Assembly: GCA_902702965.1 (NCBI GenBank)
Contig: CACRXP010000228.1
Coordinates: 404,910 to 468,909 of the forward strand
DNA from: Spirometra erinaceieuropaei
Taxonomy: Eukaryota > Platyhelminthes > Cestoda > Diphyllobothriidea > Diphyllobothriidae
DNA length: 64,000 bases
Direction: 5' to 3'
Position 1 is the first letter of the stretch; each line of letters begins with the position of its first letter. Below the pieces are notes generated by a model. That model was not told the DNA's origin. It saw only the letters and a program-made list of their open reading frames with translations, and made no database searches. Made by a program: the position numbers and the translations under genes. This document shows, in pieces, positions 26,225 through 36,958 of the stretch.

Positions 26225-28176
26225 TATCAAAGCCTAGGACATCCAACCGCCCTCACTGGCTAACGCGAGAACTAAAAAAGGAGATCAATAAGGAAGGAAG
26301 ATTGTGGAAGAAATCTCGGGAAAACAACAACATTGCAGCGTTTACAGAATATAAAGTTCAAAGAAATAAGGTGAAAAGCCTGATTTCCAAGAGGCGACGA
26401 GATTTTGAGAGAAATTTGCTCCATCGAGCCGTTAAAAATCCGAAATTGCTATACAGCTATTTGCGGAAGAGCATACGTAACAGGAATCCAATTCCTGTCA
26501 TGAGGACTGATGACGGTTTGGAAATATTGGACAGTAAAAATAAAGCTGAGCATTTTTCCCAATTTTGCCAATCCGTTTTCACAAGAGAAGCAGACTTTAT
26601 TCCCACTAGTTCCGAGAACATGGTAGATCCCACTTTCAAAGATATCGTGTTTCGAGAATCAACGATTTTGGAAGGACTAAGAAGCTTGAAGGAATGTAAA
26701 TCTCCCGGTCCGGACGAGATCCCAGCAAAAGTGCTTTTCGAGTATGCCCGAGAGCTGGCCAAACCAATATCCTTTCTGTGCCAGGAATCGTTCGATGCTG
26801 GAATCCTTCCCACAGACTGGAAGACGGTCCACATTACACCCCTTTACAAAAGCGGTAGTCGCGCTCTAGCAATGAACTACAAACCCGTCAGTCTGACATC
26901 AATCTGCTGCAAAGTGATGGAGAAAATCATCAAGAAGGAGTTGATGACTTATCTGGAAAGTCACAACCTCTTGTCCAATATACAATATGGTTTCCGTACG
27001 GGAAGGTCATGTGTAACGAACTTGCTATATACAATGCAAAGTTGGACAAGAGCACTGGACGCAAAACACACTGTGCATGTGGCCTATATTGATTTCCGGA
27101 AGGCGTTCGACAATGTCCCGCACCAGCGTCTCCTGCACAAGTTGAGAAGAATGGGCATCGGCGACAAACTTCTCAAATGGATCGAGAACTTCCTCTTCTA
27201 CCGTTCCCAAATTGTCTGCGTAGAAAGACAGCAATCAAGGCGGACATTCATAGGGAGTGGAGTCCCACAAGGCTCGGTGCTCGGACCAACCCTCTTTCTC
27301 TTGTTCATCAATGATTATGTAGATGGGTTAGACTGTGATAGTGCCATGTTTGCGGATGACATAAAAATCTGGAAAGTTATCCAGAATGCTGCCGATGAGA
27401 CCAACTTCCAAGAAAATCTTTGTCGATTGGACGAGTGGTCCCGCAAATGGCTCTTGTCTTTCAATTTGAACAAATGCACCATACTGCGCCTCGGAAATCA
27501 GACCCCTAGTAGGTGGCAATACCATCTGAACGGAATACCACTTCGAGAAGCAGAAACGCAGAAAGATCTCGGAGTCTGGGTTGCAGACAGCCTTAAGCCT
27601 TCTACAAAATGTTGTAATGCGGCCAAGGCCGCAACTTCAATGCTATATGCCATCAAGCGGGCATTTGTAGTTTTCGATAAAGACTGCTTCTCCAAAGTCT
27701 TCGGCACGTTTGTAAGGCCGCACCTCGAATATGCAATTCAGGCCTGGAGACCATGGACACATCAGGATTACAATCTGCTCGAAAGGGTGCAGAGGCGAGC
27801 CACACAATTAGTAAGAGGTCAAAGTGCACTGTCATACGAGATCCGCTTAACTAACCTTAATCTCTATCCTCTGAGTTATAGGCAATTACGCGGAGACTTG
27901 ATTCACACTTTCCGTATCGTGCGTGGCTTGGACTGCGCCCCTCGGTGCGATGACTTTTTCCGACTCGCCACAACAACTAACCTCCGGGGACATCCCTTAA
28001 AGCTACGTGTGCCCCAGTGTAGATTGAATGTTAGAAAATATTTCTTCTCCAACCGTGTCGTGGAACCGTGGAATAATCTGCCCGAGACGATTGTCATGTC
28101 TCAATCTGTGGCGACATTTAAATGCAGGCTTGACAGACATATGCTACAGCAACAAGCGGACTATGTGACTTTTTAG
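26104..28176 (+). CDS. Reverse transcriptase of the CR1-like element
   Basis: The 690-codon open frame encodes an RT that copies element RNA at a nicked target. Visible motifs: the catalytic Asp segment YIDFRKAFD at residues 328-336; GVPQGSVLGP at 386-395; FADD at 416-419 with both Asp intact; then the thumb and C-terminal region with QKDLGVW, RPHLEYAIQAW and YRQLRGDL, typical of CR1-type elements. The first ~40 residues (hydrophobic, from 26104) are flanking DNA read by chance; real homology starts near KPRTSNRPHWL. No endonuclease domain is present, so the copy should not be autonomous. No stop or frameshift within the RT. Confidence 0.85.
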   Translation: MLKHLAGFPRSRKIIIMFCCKLYKLFFVILCMCSHLCHCPVSKPRTSNRPHWLTRELKKEINKEGRLWKKSRENNNIAAFTEYKVQRNKVKSLISKRRRDFERNLLHRAVKNPKLLYSYLRKSIRNRNPIPVMRTDDGLEILDSKNKAEHFSQFCQSVFTREADFIPTSSENMVDPTFKDIVFRESTILEGLRSLKECKSPGPDEIPAKVLFEYARELAKPISFLCQESFDAGILPTDWKTVHITPLYKSGSRALAMNYKPVSLTSICCKVMEKIIKKELMTYLESHNLLSNIQYGFRTGRSCVTNLLYTMQSWTRALDAKHTVHVAYIDFRKAFDNVPHQRLLHKLRRMGIGDKLLKWIENFLFYRSQIVCVERQQSRRTFIGSGVPQGSVLGPTLFLLFINDYVDGLDCDSAMFADDIKIWKVIQNAADETNFQENLCRLDEWSRKWLLSFNLNKCTILRLGNQTPSRWQYHLNGIPLREAETQKDLGVWVADSLKPSTKCCNAAKAATSMLYAIKRAFVVFDKDCFSKVFGTFVRPHLEYAIQAWRPWTHQDYNLLERVQRRATQLVRGQSALSYEIRLTNLNLYPLSYRQLRGDLIHTFRIVRGLDCAPRCDDFFRLATTTNLRGHPLKLRVPQCRLNVRKYFFSNRVVEPWNNLPETIVMSQSVATFKCRLDRHMLQQQADYVTF

Positions 28177-28330
28177 CCATGTGACCAGTGAAATGTGTGA
28201 ATCAATGCCTGCATACACTTACTGCTGTAATTTCTTCACATTCTGCCAGTTTATCGATTTTTTATGTACAAATAGGGAGTTCAAAGGCGTAAGCCTATTT
28301 CCCTCAAATACACTGACTGACTGACATCCC
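26225..28330 (+). mobile_element. 5'-truncated CR1/Jockey-like non-LTR retrotransposon
   Basis: The element spans the reverse transcriptase frame and a short 3' UTR ending in an ACTG microsatellite tail (about 28311-28324). It begins inside the linker before the RT; the apurinic endonuclease is absent, and homology fades upstream of about 26225. Such 5' truncation with a short simple-repeat tail is typical of target-primed insertion. The RT frame is uninterrupted, so insertion may be fairly recent. A decayed relative lies at 12650-13250. Confidence 0.85.
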
Positions 28331-28904
28331 GCAATTGTGAATACACAAAATACTCGTCAACCAAACATGAAAGTATTGTCCAGATTTTTAGGCTCCGCTC
28401 GTTCAGTTTCCAAATTAAGTATTAGTGGAAAATAAGCCATTGAATAATTATTTCACAACATTATCGAATTGTTAATGACCACTTTGCCATGAACCCTTTC
28501 AGGTTTACGTGTGGTGCATTTGCAAATGGCTGTACAACATGAATGCATGTAAACAAATACTGCTTATGGGCTTCATTATGCTCCTAGGGCATGAAAGCAA
28601 ACAGACGAACCGTAACATGTGTACCAGCTGTTCCCCTTTTCTCCGGCTCCGTTTTGTCGAACAATGGCCACGACAGCTTTTGACACACGGCCACCCCACC
28701 GGCTAGAACTGGGACACCCCCCGCCCAACTACAAACTTTCATCACCTCACGCGCGTCTAATGCTCTGGCTTTACACCCGTGAGGCCTTGTGAACATGCGC
28801 CCCCTATTCCTCCCCAAAATTGTCCAATCACACGACCAACACACAGCCAGTCACCCCCTCCTGTTGACACAGACACTCATTCCAGCGTAAACAACACACT
28901 AAGA

Positions 28905-29030
28905 CTGACGCTCTCCGTGAACGGACGCTTATCTCTGTTGCAAGCAAACAGCCAACATACGGCAACCTGCCCTGTGTACAGAATAAACTATTTCTCACAG
29001 CTCTCTGACTGCTGACATTAGACGAAACGA
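28905..29030 (+). repeat. Dispersed GC-rich repeat, copy 1
   Basis: The stretch AACGGACGC..GCAAGCAAACAGCCAAC..CCTGTGTACAGAATA..GACATTAGACG matches, inverted, 61505-61630. A CCAATCA box lies about 80 bp upstream (28824) and also beside the other copy, so both may be ends or promoters of the same unknown element. Confidence 0.45.
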
Positions 29031-29489
29031 ACTTATTGTGCGTGGTATAACTTGATCTCACATCCTTGACCGCCACACATGCTACGTAAGCTTTAAATAG
29101 AGACTGCGAAGATATGTCATGTCTCGCTTCTTCACAAAGGACAAGTGATATGAATGACCAGATCAGCCAATATGTCCCTAAGAAGTGACGAGCACAATAG
29201 TAAATAAGCAGGTAGCAATAACCTTTTAGCCTTTGTAATTTATCACCAGGCATCGAGTACCTTCGTTTAGGAACCTCATCAGGTCACTCAATCAGACAGC
29301 GAATTCAGGGTGCTTCCCGTCGCTTTGTGCAGGATATGCGCGAAACGCACTGTCCCAGGGTTTGGCGCAGTCGTCACCCAACCAACCACTGCAAATATGC
29401 CGTTTATGTTATAGTATCTGGTCTTTCTCCTCAAAGACATGAGCTTGTGACTCGCAATTTCGCCCATCTCAATAGTTGTTTGCCGAAAC

Positions 29490-29785
29490 TTGAGTTGTAG
29501 TGTTTCGACATGAAAAAGGGAATCTGTTGGCGAAGCATACATCGTTCGTCAGGCAATATCCCAGCCATCAGTAAGAAACTGCAACTCGAACGAAAGACCG
29601 ACTTCAGGACTGCTAAAGAGAAGAAAATTATTAATCTGAGCACGTATGGCATTGACTGTGTGGTTTCCTGAAACAACACCGTACAGTAGTTAAAACTCAG
29701 GTGCAACTATTCATGTGGCAGTATTGTAAGTTGAAATGCTGAGCTCCATTTTGCAGGTGTTACATATAGGTACGAGAGAAGAGTT
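29490..29785 (+). repeat. About 290-bp inverted repeat, arm 1
   Basis: Matches the reverse complement of about 31790-32085. Shared landmarks: GTCAGGCAATATCCCAGCCAT, CTCGAACGAAAGACCGACTTC, GACTGTG.GGTTTCCTGAAAC, AGTAGTTAAAA.TCAGG and GAGTTTCT..TCGC. One frame across it (NIPAISKK.., LERKTDFRTAKEK) is open, so it may derive from a coding repeat. Confidence 0.55.
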
Positions 29786-31789
29786 TCTGCTCGCAATACG
29801 ACTGATACGCCCTATTTTTATCAACATGAAGGACGCCAGTGGCAAATCCCCGGCATCACTTGTCATCCTCAGCTGTCACGTACGCCAGATGGTCTGAAAA
29901 TTGTATTCCAACGAATTGCAACTTATTCCAACGTCGGCATTTCCAAAATGCAATACTAATAGTACAGAAGGCCAAACCAACAGATTTTCAGAGACAACTA
30001 CATGTAGTAGTTCCATGCTGCTAATAGTCTACCGCATCATAAAACTCGTTTTTTGATTTGCATACAATATAGCAGGGCCAATCTGTCTAGTTTTTCCTGG
30101 AAGTCAGCATCCCATCTTTCCTCACCGTCAACCAGGTCACTGCCTCACATGACTCATTTACAATTTCATTTGAGATGTAAAAGCAGGATTCCATAGAATT
30201 CGCTATATGTTTCATGTGTGGTATAAGTAACACGGCTTTTGGGTTTTTGTCTGTAGTAAAGTGTAAATTATTTTAGAAATTAAACCGAAACGAACAATGA
30301 CCTATCTTAAGTCAGCTTATTGGTTTTTTGGCCGGGCTCATGTTGTTGCTAGTTATGGGCGTCATCCACCAACCCCTCTCTCCGAAAGCAACGAGATCAT
30401 AATGCGGAATCGATCAGGCTGTCTGCTCAGAATGATTCCAGCAAGAACAGTTTTAAAGGAAATGAATTGCGTATTCGGAAGAATTATTCAGCTGCGGAAG
30501 TTTGCCCGGGTAAAAACTTTGTGGAATTAAACAACAACTTCCCCTTCAAAAAATGTTTTCGTCTCCCGCAAGAAGAAGATTACACATAGTCTGGAGGGTT
30601 AAAAATACACCAAATGACCCACCTGAGCGTCGACTGTGTGCACGGTAGCGCACATGCAGTCATTTCGTAAAAAAAACCACATCCTTTTTGCTGTTTGATT
30701 TCTACAGCACCAGAGGGTGTCAACAAATTAAAATGAGTTAAGACGAAGTCCTGCTACATGGGTTTCCCTAAAAGAAGACTGTAGAAGCAAATAATTTCGA
30801 GCTTTCACGATGCCAAGGCAATGACAATGAGCAACTATGAATTCAGATTTTTCGTCTTCGCACATGCAACACACGGTATTTGCACAGCAAATGGGCGATT
30901 AACTTGTCCGGATCTTAGCTGGAGTTTCTGAATCTGACACGGCAGGATGGAGAATAGGGCAGTGTCAGAGGAGAAAAGCCCTTTTTGGCAGCGGATGGAC
31001 AGTTCAGGGCGGGAGTATAAGCATACTTTGAAAACTCTCCTGTCGTCAAGCATAAGTGTTGTATTAAAAACCAAAATTTGCTAATATTTAATAGGTAGGA
31101 GTCATAGTTTTATTCCTCGAAGTATGAACTCATATTTTCAATAAATTTTTCTGCTATTTCAGCAATAGCTTGTTCATTTCGGTTTAATAACCTGGTGTTC
31201 GAGAGTTAACGAAATATTGGAAAGCCTATTTTACAGCATTGTCTGAATTAAATTCATTTTCTTCGAAAACGTTACCCAAAGTCTGGAAAACGTACTTGTC
31301 AGTGGGACGAGGTCCGGCAAATGCGGTTGGAAGTGGACCAAGTTTAGTTCCATCTCCCGTAGTTTTCCACTGTCATCTGCGTAATGGTTGGTCAAACTTT
31401 GTCCTCCAATGGAACAGGAGTTAACTAACTGACCAATCTGGACTGGTTTTCTACAGCTTTCCTGATCATTTGGCCTAGATGACTGCAGCATACTTCTGCC
31501 GTGATCCATGAGCCAGGTTTTATGAAATCATAATGAATAGCACCTGCGCTACATATATAAGCACTCATTATCGGCTTCTTTTCATAAACATTAATCCTTT
31601 GTCTGCATCTTGTTGGCCTGTTCTTGTCGAGCCACAGAGCAGAAAGTCTATGGTCATCGTGACGTGAGTGATATATTTCACCCGGACTAATTAATGATAT
31701 TTTACGAGGCCTGACGTATTAAGAACAGTAAGAAAAACCGGTATCTAAAATGTAAAATGACCTGACAGCAGAGCACGACAGCGACTAGA
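29786..31789. other. No gene supported between the inverted repeats
   Basis: Only short frames. The minus-strand frame at 31231-31509 contains the letters YADD but none of the neighbouring reverse transcriptase motifs. Confidence 0.35.
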
Positions 31790-32085
31790 AACTCATCTTT
31801 TGTACGCATATTTAACACTTACAAAATGAAGCTCAGAATTGCAACTTTCAATACTGTTACATGAATATTCGCCCCTGAATTTTAACTACTATGCGATGCT
31901 GTTTCAGGAAACCGCACAGTCAATGCCACATGTACTCAGATGAATGAATTCCTTCTCTTTAGTCGTCCTGAAGTCGGTCTTTCGTTCGAGTTGCAGTTTC
32001 TCACCGATGGCTGGGATATTGCCTGACGAACGATGTGTGCTATGCCAACTGATCACCTTTTCCATGCCAAAACACAAAAAGTCAG
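31790..32085 (-). repeat. About 290-bp inverted repeat, arm 2
   Basis: Partner of 29490-29785, opposite orientation, about 2.0 kb away. The intervening DNA has no gene I can support. Confidence 0.55.
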
Positions 32086-33218
32086 CGAGGCGGGGATTGT
32101 CCAGGTGTGCTGTTTCCGTCCCGTCAAACCAAGAAATACGGTAAACGAAAAGAGGGTTGGATTGTCAAATGTGAATTGGGTCGTTACTTCATCATAATTG
32201 CATTTGGTCCAGTTCTTATCATCCACCACAATTCGATATAAAAAGAGATGAAATTTGTGACTAGAGTCTAACATTATGCAAGCAACTCAACGCTGTTTCT
32301 GCTTTGCACACAGTTCATTCGGAATCTACACATTTCGGCTAGGCAAGTTCATATTGTTTCCTTACCAATACCAAAAATCGACGATAACCTATGCGAGCTT
32401 TAAAATGGATTTGGCTGGACAATGACTTTTAGTTTATTATGCATCTCTGATTCTGTCGACCGTATGGCTCAATCGTGAGACCAAGGTCGCCGGAACGAAA
32501 TTTCGCAAACCAATTTGGTATTGCCTGCCGTGTACTACTATTAAAGCAAAAGCCAAATACACCATTAATACCTCGAGCTGTCTGAGATCCTGTATTTCAA
32601 CGCATGAATTCGTATTTAATAGGTGTACGAGTTAACGAATTTTCATCTTTTAACAAGAATGAAAGAAAGATTTTTAATGCTTGTTTAAACGCAAAATGAT
32701 TTTAAAAAATGAAATGAGGATTTCAATAGAAAGAAAAAGTGTTAGGATGCAATGCTTACGTGATGTGAAAAACCGCAAATATTGAACACATTGCTTACCA
32801 CAAATTCTCTATTTGTCGATACAGTAATAAACTGTCATAGAAAAATCACAAGATTTTTGACGTTCAGCCTTTTCATTCTAAAACTGCAATTGTCAGTGAA
32901 ATTTGCTCCGATGCCTCATTTCACATTCACAGGCAGAATCACTGTCAGTACGTCAGCTTACAAACAGCACGTCTGAATAATGGATTTATATTCTTTCCAC
33001 GGCATGTGTATTTTTATTTATCTACAAATACCGTAGTAATGTCATTTTATGAAATATTAACCGAAATTCTGAGATATATTCGTGGTTCGAAAAGACTACT
33101 TGAGTAGAGTTGTCCTGTTAGCCATCCTGTTACATAATAATAAAAAACGCCGGCCAAGATTAAATGTCGACTTTCAAATGGGCTTCTTACTGACCACCTG
33201 CGTGAAACGCAATTTGCA

Positions 33219-33240
33219 ATATATATATATATATATATAT
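33219..33240. repeat. (AT)n tract left of the hammerhead repeats
   Basis: About 22 bp of alternating AT; a similar tract (33741-33760) closes the other side of the hammerhead block. Confidence 0.9.
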
Positions 33241-33400
33241 GCATGTCAATTGGGCGTTTGACCCTCACTGACGTGGTTAGAATCTCACTCGATCCCATTC
33301 TGTCCGCCCGCCAGCTTGCTACTGGCGACAACGAACGCTGTGTCATAGGACACATACCACATATAATACATGAGCAGCTCGCTAACAGTGCAACAGGCCA

Positions 33401-33445
33401 GACGCAGACAGCTGTTTCACGGTCGTTACCGGCCATCAGTACGTC
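33401..33445 (-). ncRNA. Second hammerhead copy, minus strand, with one core change
   Basis: Same fold as 33662-33706: stem I GACGTA/TGCGTC, a longer stem II (CGGT..ACCG), GAAAC-AGCT-GTC. The core reads CTGATGG instead of CTGATGA; the changed base is a conserved catalytic-core A, so this copy is probably inactive. Confidence 0.55.
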
Positions 33446-33661
33446 ATAGGCCTTGTGAAACAGCTGTCTGCGTCTGGCCTGTTGCACTGTTAGCGAGCTG
33501 CTCATGTATTATATGTGGTATGTGTCCTATGACACAGCGTTCGTTGTCGCCAGTAGCAAGCTGGCGGGCGGACAGAATGGAATCGAGTGAGATCCTAACC
33601 ACAACAGTGAGGGTCAGACGCCCACTTGACATGCTTATATACCTCACTTCATAAAGCCTAT

Positions 33662-33706
33662 GACGTACTGATGATCGGCATCGACCGTGAAACAGCTGTC
33701 TGCGTC
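33662..33706 (+). ncRNA. Type I hammerhead ribozyme with minimal stem III
   Basis: Order seen: GACGTA (stem I 5'), CTGATGA core, a hairpin CGG..CCG flanked by T on each side (stem II), GAAAC, loop AGCT, GTC cleavage triplet, then TGCGTC (stem I 3'). GACGTA pairs with TGCGTC over six positions, one G-T wobble. Stem III is only the A-T and C-G pairs around the 4-nt loop, as in schistosome-type and retrozyme hammerheads. The weak point is the T/T juxtaposition at the base of stem II. The tandem context fits RNA that is cut to monomer length. Confidence 0.6.
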
Positions 33707-33764
33707 TGGCCTGTTGCACTCTTAGCGAACTGCTCATGAATTATATATATATATATATAGGCAA

Positions 33765-33957
33765 CATGGTATTGCCGACAAAGACAAGGGAGACTGGAAT
33801 TGCCATTTCTGGCTTATTGGCCGTCGTCAGCCAGCTATATCCAAGCCCGAAGTGTGGAAAACCCGAGCCTCGAACTCGCGACCTGTTGGTTTAGAAGTCA
33901 ACGCCTCTACTAACCGGGCCACGAGCCCGTTGCCCTGTCGGTTTTCGATCGGGAATA
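33765..33957 (-). repeat. tRNA-derived SINE, copy 1
   Basis: On the minus strand the unit opens with a tRNA-like head: an A-box-like segment (GTGGCCCGGTTAGTAGAGGC), and a B-box-like GCGAGTTCGAGGCTCG, then a body with GCTGACGACGGCCAATAAGCC and AGGGAGACTGG..TTGTCTTTGTC. It faces copy 2 (34081-34275) head to head, with a 118-bp repeat between them. Confidence 0.6.
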
Positions 33958-33960
33958 CCA

Positions 33961-34078
33961 TTCTGCCTATATATCATGCGCCGCTGCGCGGCTGCTGGTT
34001 GGGCTCGAGAGAGATCCCTTAAGGCACAACGGAACGTGTGAGTTTTGTATCAACGATCGGTGAGCGCCCCCTAACATT
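33961..34078 (+). repeat. 118-bp companion repeat of the SINE (copy 1)
   Basis: A GC-rich unit (TATATCATGCGCCGCTG.. to GGTGAGCGCCC) next to SINE ends. A direct copy lies at 34273-34390 and an inverted, diverged copy at about 47020-47136, always beside the same SINE. It may be part of a larger composite element whose boundary I cannot fix. Confidence 0.5.
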
Positions 34079-34080
34079 GT

Positions 34081-34275
34081 ATATTCCCGATCGAAAACCG
34101 ACAGGGCAACGGGCTCGTGGCCCGGTGAGTAGAGGCGTTGACTTCTAAACCAACAGGTCGCGAGTTCGAGGCTCGGGTTTTCCACACTTCGGGCTTGGGT
34201 ATAGCTGGCTGACGACGGCTAATAAGCCAGAAATGGCAATTCCAGTCTCCCTTGTCTTTGTCGACCATACCGTTC
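34081..34275 (+). repeat. tRNA-derived SINE, copy 2
   Basis: Same family as 33765-33957 in opposite orientation: ATTCCCGATCGAAAACCGAC, A-box-like GTGGCCCGGTGAGTAGAGGC, B-box-like GAGTTCGAGGCTCG, then the shared body ending CTTGTCTTTGTC. Confidence 0.6.
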
Positions 34276-34390
34276 TGCCTATATATCATGCGCCGCTGTG
34301 CGGCTGCTGGTTGGGCTCCAGAGAGAGCCCTGAAAGCACAACGGAACGAGTGAGTTCCGTATGAACCATCGGTGAGCGCCCTCTACCATA
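34273..34390 (+). repeat. 118-bp companion repeat of the SINE (copy 2)
   Basis: Direct copy of 33961-34078 with scattered substitutions, directly following the SINE at 34081-34275 and ending at a short (TA)n near 34390-34407. Confidence 0.5.
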
Positions 34391-35084
34391 TGTGTATATA
34401 TATATATCTGACGATATGCGTAAAGATTCGAGCTCCAGACATTGTATCGCGTTCACAATCTCCCGAAGAAGACGAAGAAAATGAGAGGGCGAGTTCATTA
34501 AACATATTGTATTCGAACTGACGTTTCGGAAACTTTCCTGTTTCTATCATTCTAGTAGCGTACTTGTTGCTCCTGCCGGTCTTGAGTTGTTCAGTCTTGC
34601 CGCTTGCCTCGCATTATAGCCGTGTTCGACGCACGAACTTTGACCTGCCTGTTTGCCGTTGACTGGCTTAGACCTCCCGTGGGCTGACTGCTGACAGGCC
34701 TGCGTGACCTTTGTTCCCTTTGGGGTCGGCGTAATTGTAGTCGAGTCAACGTGCCGGTTGACCTCTCCCCCGTCAGCCGGTGGGCTGGTAGGTCTTTGCT
34801 GTTCATGTGAGCAGCATTCAGCTTCGCGGGCGCATCGGTGAGCCAGTGTTCGGCTTTGGTCACATGACCTATGGCCCCCAACTCCGCTCTTTTCATTGAG
34901 CGTTGCCTCTCGGTCCCGCGTGCTCACTTACCTTACTGGTCCTGTCCGGACTGATCCGAGCCTTGTACGCAGCGCTTGGTAGGCGGAATGTATATCGATA
35001 GCTCCGTGGAGTGTGCCAGTCGAGGACCAACTTTCGAGCACCAGTCTGGCTATCTTCTCTTTGGCTCGACCAATTACCCTCGCT

Positions 35085-36420
35085 TTCTCAAAGGCGAAAT
35101 CGTCAGGTAAAGGAGATTATTCGGAACGGTTGGCCAAAGGAAGACGAAATACACCCAGCTATAAGACATGTCAGGAACCAGGAAAAGCATTTGCACATCA
35201 CCAAAGAATGTAAAATGTATGATAGTAAAGTGGTGATGCCGGCTGAACATCAACAACAGGTTTTACGTGGACTGCACGCCGGCGACCAACATATGACACG
35301 CATGAAACAACTAGCCCCACGGCACATTTATTAGCCAGAAATTGATTGTGATTGGGAATCTTTCGTTCAAGGTTGCAGTCCTCGTGGACGCGAGGCTAAA
35401 AACCCACCAAACGTAACACCTGTCTCATGACCGGAGGTGACGAGACCGTGGGGTGCAGTCCATACAGACTTCGCTGGACCATTCTTTAACCGAATATTTC
35501 TCGCAGTTGTTGACTCATGGTAAAAAGGGCCGGAAGTTTTCGACATCATGGCATCCAATTTCGAAATCAAAGCAAAGAAGTCGGCAGGACTTGTTGCAAG
35601 GTATGTCATCCCCACCGAGATTGTGGCAGAAAACAGCACTCACTTTACGTCATCACTGTTCCAACAGTTGTGTCAGAAAAGGAGAATCGGGCATGTGACA
35701 GGCCCTAGCATTTCACTTCCAATCAAACGGCCAAGCAGGACGTCTTGTTGACACTTTCGAGAGAACAATGAGAAAAAATGGGGCTGTCCCCTGTGGTCCG
35801 CAAAACAACCCCGAAAAGTAGTCTAGGCGGCCAAACACCAGCCGAGCGTTTTTGGGCCGACAAATTAATGTACGACTATAGAGCTTAAAATATGTGCTCC
35901 AGTTTCCAAAACGCTAAATGGCTGCTTTAGCAAGGGAGGAGAGGTGTTTGCAAACAATGGGTGCAGGGCACTGTCAGAATGTCGAGAGGCGCTGTCTTCG
36001 AAATAGGAAAGGTGAACGGCATGCGAATCAGCTGAGACGCAGGTTCGCCACCAGTAGCCGAATATGTCTCGACTTACTATGGCCCCGACGCCCGAGATAG
36101 GCATAAAGCCAACGCCATCCCCTGTCCGCAAAAACACACCCCGGAAAACATAACCGTCGAAAACACTCGTCTTAGACCCGAAGAAGAAGAGGTAGGGGAT
36201 CCAAATTTCAAAAGCGCGAGGTGTTATAAAGAGCGCAAGCGAAGTGAAGTCACGACCTAGGGCGAAAGGAAGACTTGACCACGCACGGAGCAGCAGTCCA
36301 GGTCGGCAGCGACATACGAGCTTAAGGCTAGACAGTGGACGAGAGCGTGCAACAGTACCGGATGCAATGCTCAAGACGTAACGCTTCACTGGTGGCCCGA
36401 CCAACAATACTGACGTAAGT
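35085..36420 (+). mobile_element. Ty3/Gypsy-type LTR retrotransposon relic, integrase region
   Basis: Frame pieces read as integrase: an H2C2-like zinc-binding region (LRGLHAGDQH, then CDWESFVQGC) near 35260-35375, the first catalytic Asp in VHTDFAGPFF near 35460, and AENSTHFTSSLFQQL near 35628-35672, the site of the second Asp (here Asn). Stops and shifts disrupt it (for example TAG after RHIY). The 3' part (36200-36400) is shared with the second copy at 46.5 kb. No LTR pair is evident. Confidence 0.65.
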
Positions 36421-36770
36421 TATGTCGTTCCCGCGAACTAACGAACTACGGCTTACTAACCTCATAAACGGAGAGAGGTAAGGAAGGCCATTAAATGAAT
36501 AAAGTTAATATTCAAAATGTGCAACGACCTGACCAGAGAGCACGCAAGCGGCGCGAAGCCTACAAGCGGCGGAGTCCTCGTCACGTTAAAACAAATGCTA
36601 CAGTAAAACAAACGTGACTAGATTGTCAAAGGTCAAGTAGTCAAGTACTTCAGCACATTGCTCCGGAATCGAATCCCCAAAAGAGAAGTCAACAGCAAGG
36701 AAGGAGAACAAGAGTCGATTGCTGAGATCATAAGAGAAAAATCTGGCGATAAAGGGTAGGTACGGGAATA

Positions 36771-36958
36771 GGTATAATGGCATTACCGACAAAGGCAAGG
36801 GAGACTGGAATGGTCATTTCTGGCTTATTAGTCGTCGTCAGCCAGTCATACCCAACCCCGAAGTGTGGAACAACCGAGGCTCGAACTCGCGACCTGTTAG
36901 TTAGAGGTCCAACGCCTCTAACCACTGGGCCACGAAACCGTTGCCATGTCGATTCCGA
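36771..36958 (-). repeat. tRNA-derived SINE, copy 3
   Basis: Minus-strand copy with the same head (CGCGAGTTCGAGCCTCGG) and body. It follows the Gypsy relic at 35.1-36.4 kb with the same spacer as copy 4 follows the other relic. Confidence 0.6.

Larger units (their letters stand above)
33241..33738. repeat. Hammerhead-bearing monomers in inverted and tandem arrangement
   Basis: An inverted repeat has 180-bp arms (33241-33420 and 33455-33634) and a 34-bp spacer. The plus-strand arm runs into a second partial monomer at 33656-33738 that repeats the start of the unit, giving a monomer of about 232 bp. So the locus is one minus-strand monomer, one nearly full plus-strand monomer and a partial third one, flanked by (AT)n at 33219-33240 and 33741-33760. 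Each monomer junction carries or should carry the hammerhead described at 33662-33706. Confidence 0.7.

Noticed and set aside
31231..31509. YADD in a minus-strand frame taken as a reverse transcriptase
   Set aside because: None of the flanking RT motifs (such as PQG or the first catalytic Asp block) occurs around it; four letters alone are not evidence.
33241..33654. Plus and minus frames of 68-152 codons in the 33 kb repeat
   Set aside because: They arise because the same repeat is read in both orientations; the functional signal there is the hammerhead.
34547..34927. Overlapping 101- and 126-codon minus-strand frames
   Set aside because: GC-rich DNA open in two phases with repeat-like composition (TNRQ-, HRL-rich); no motif and no splice context.
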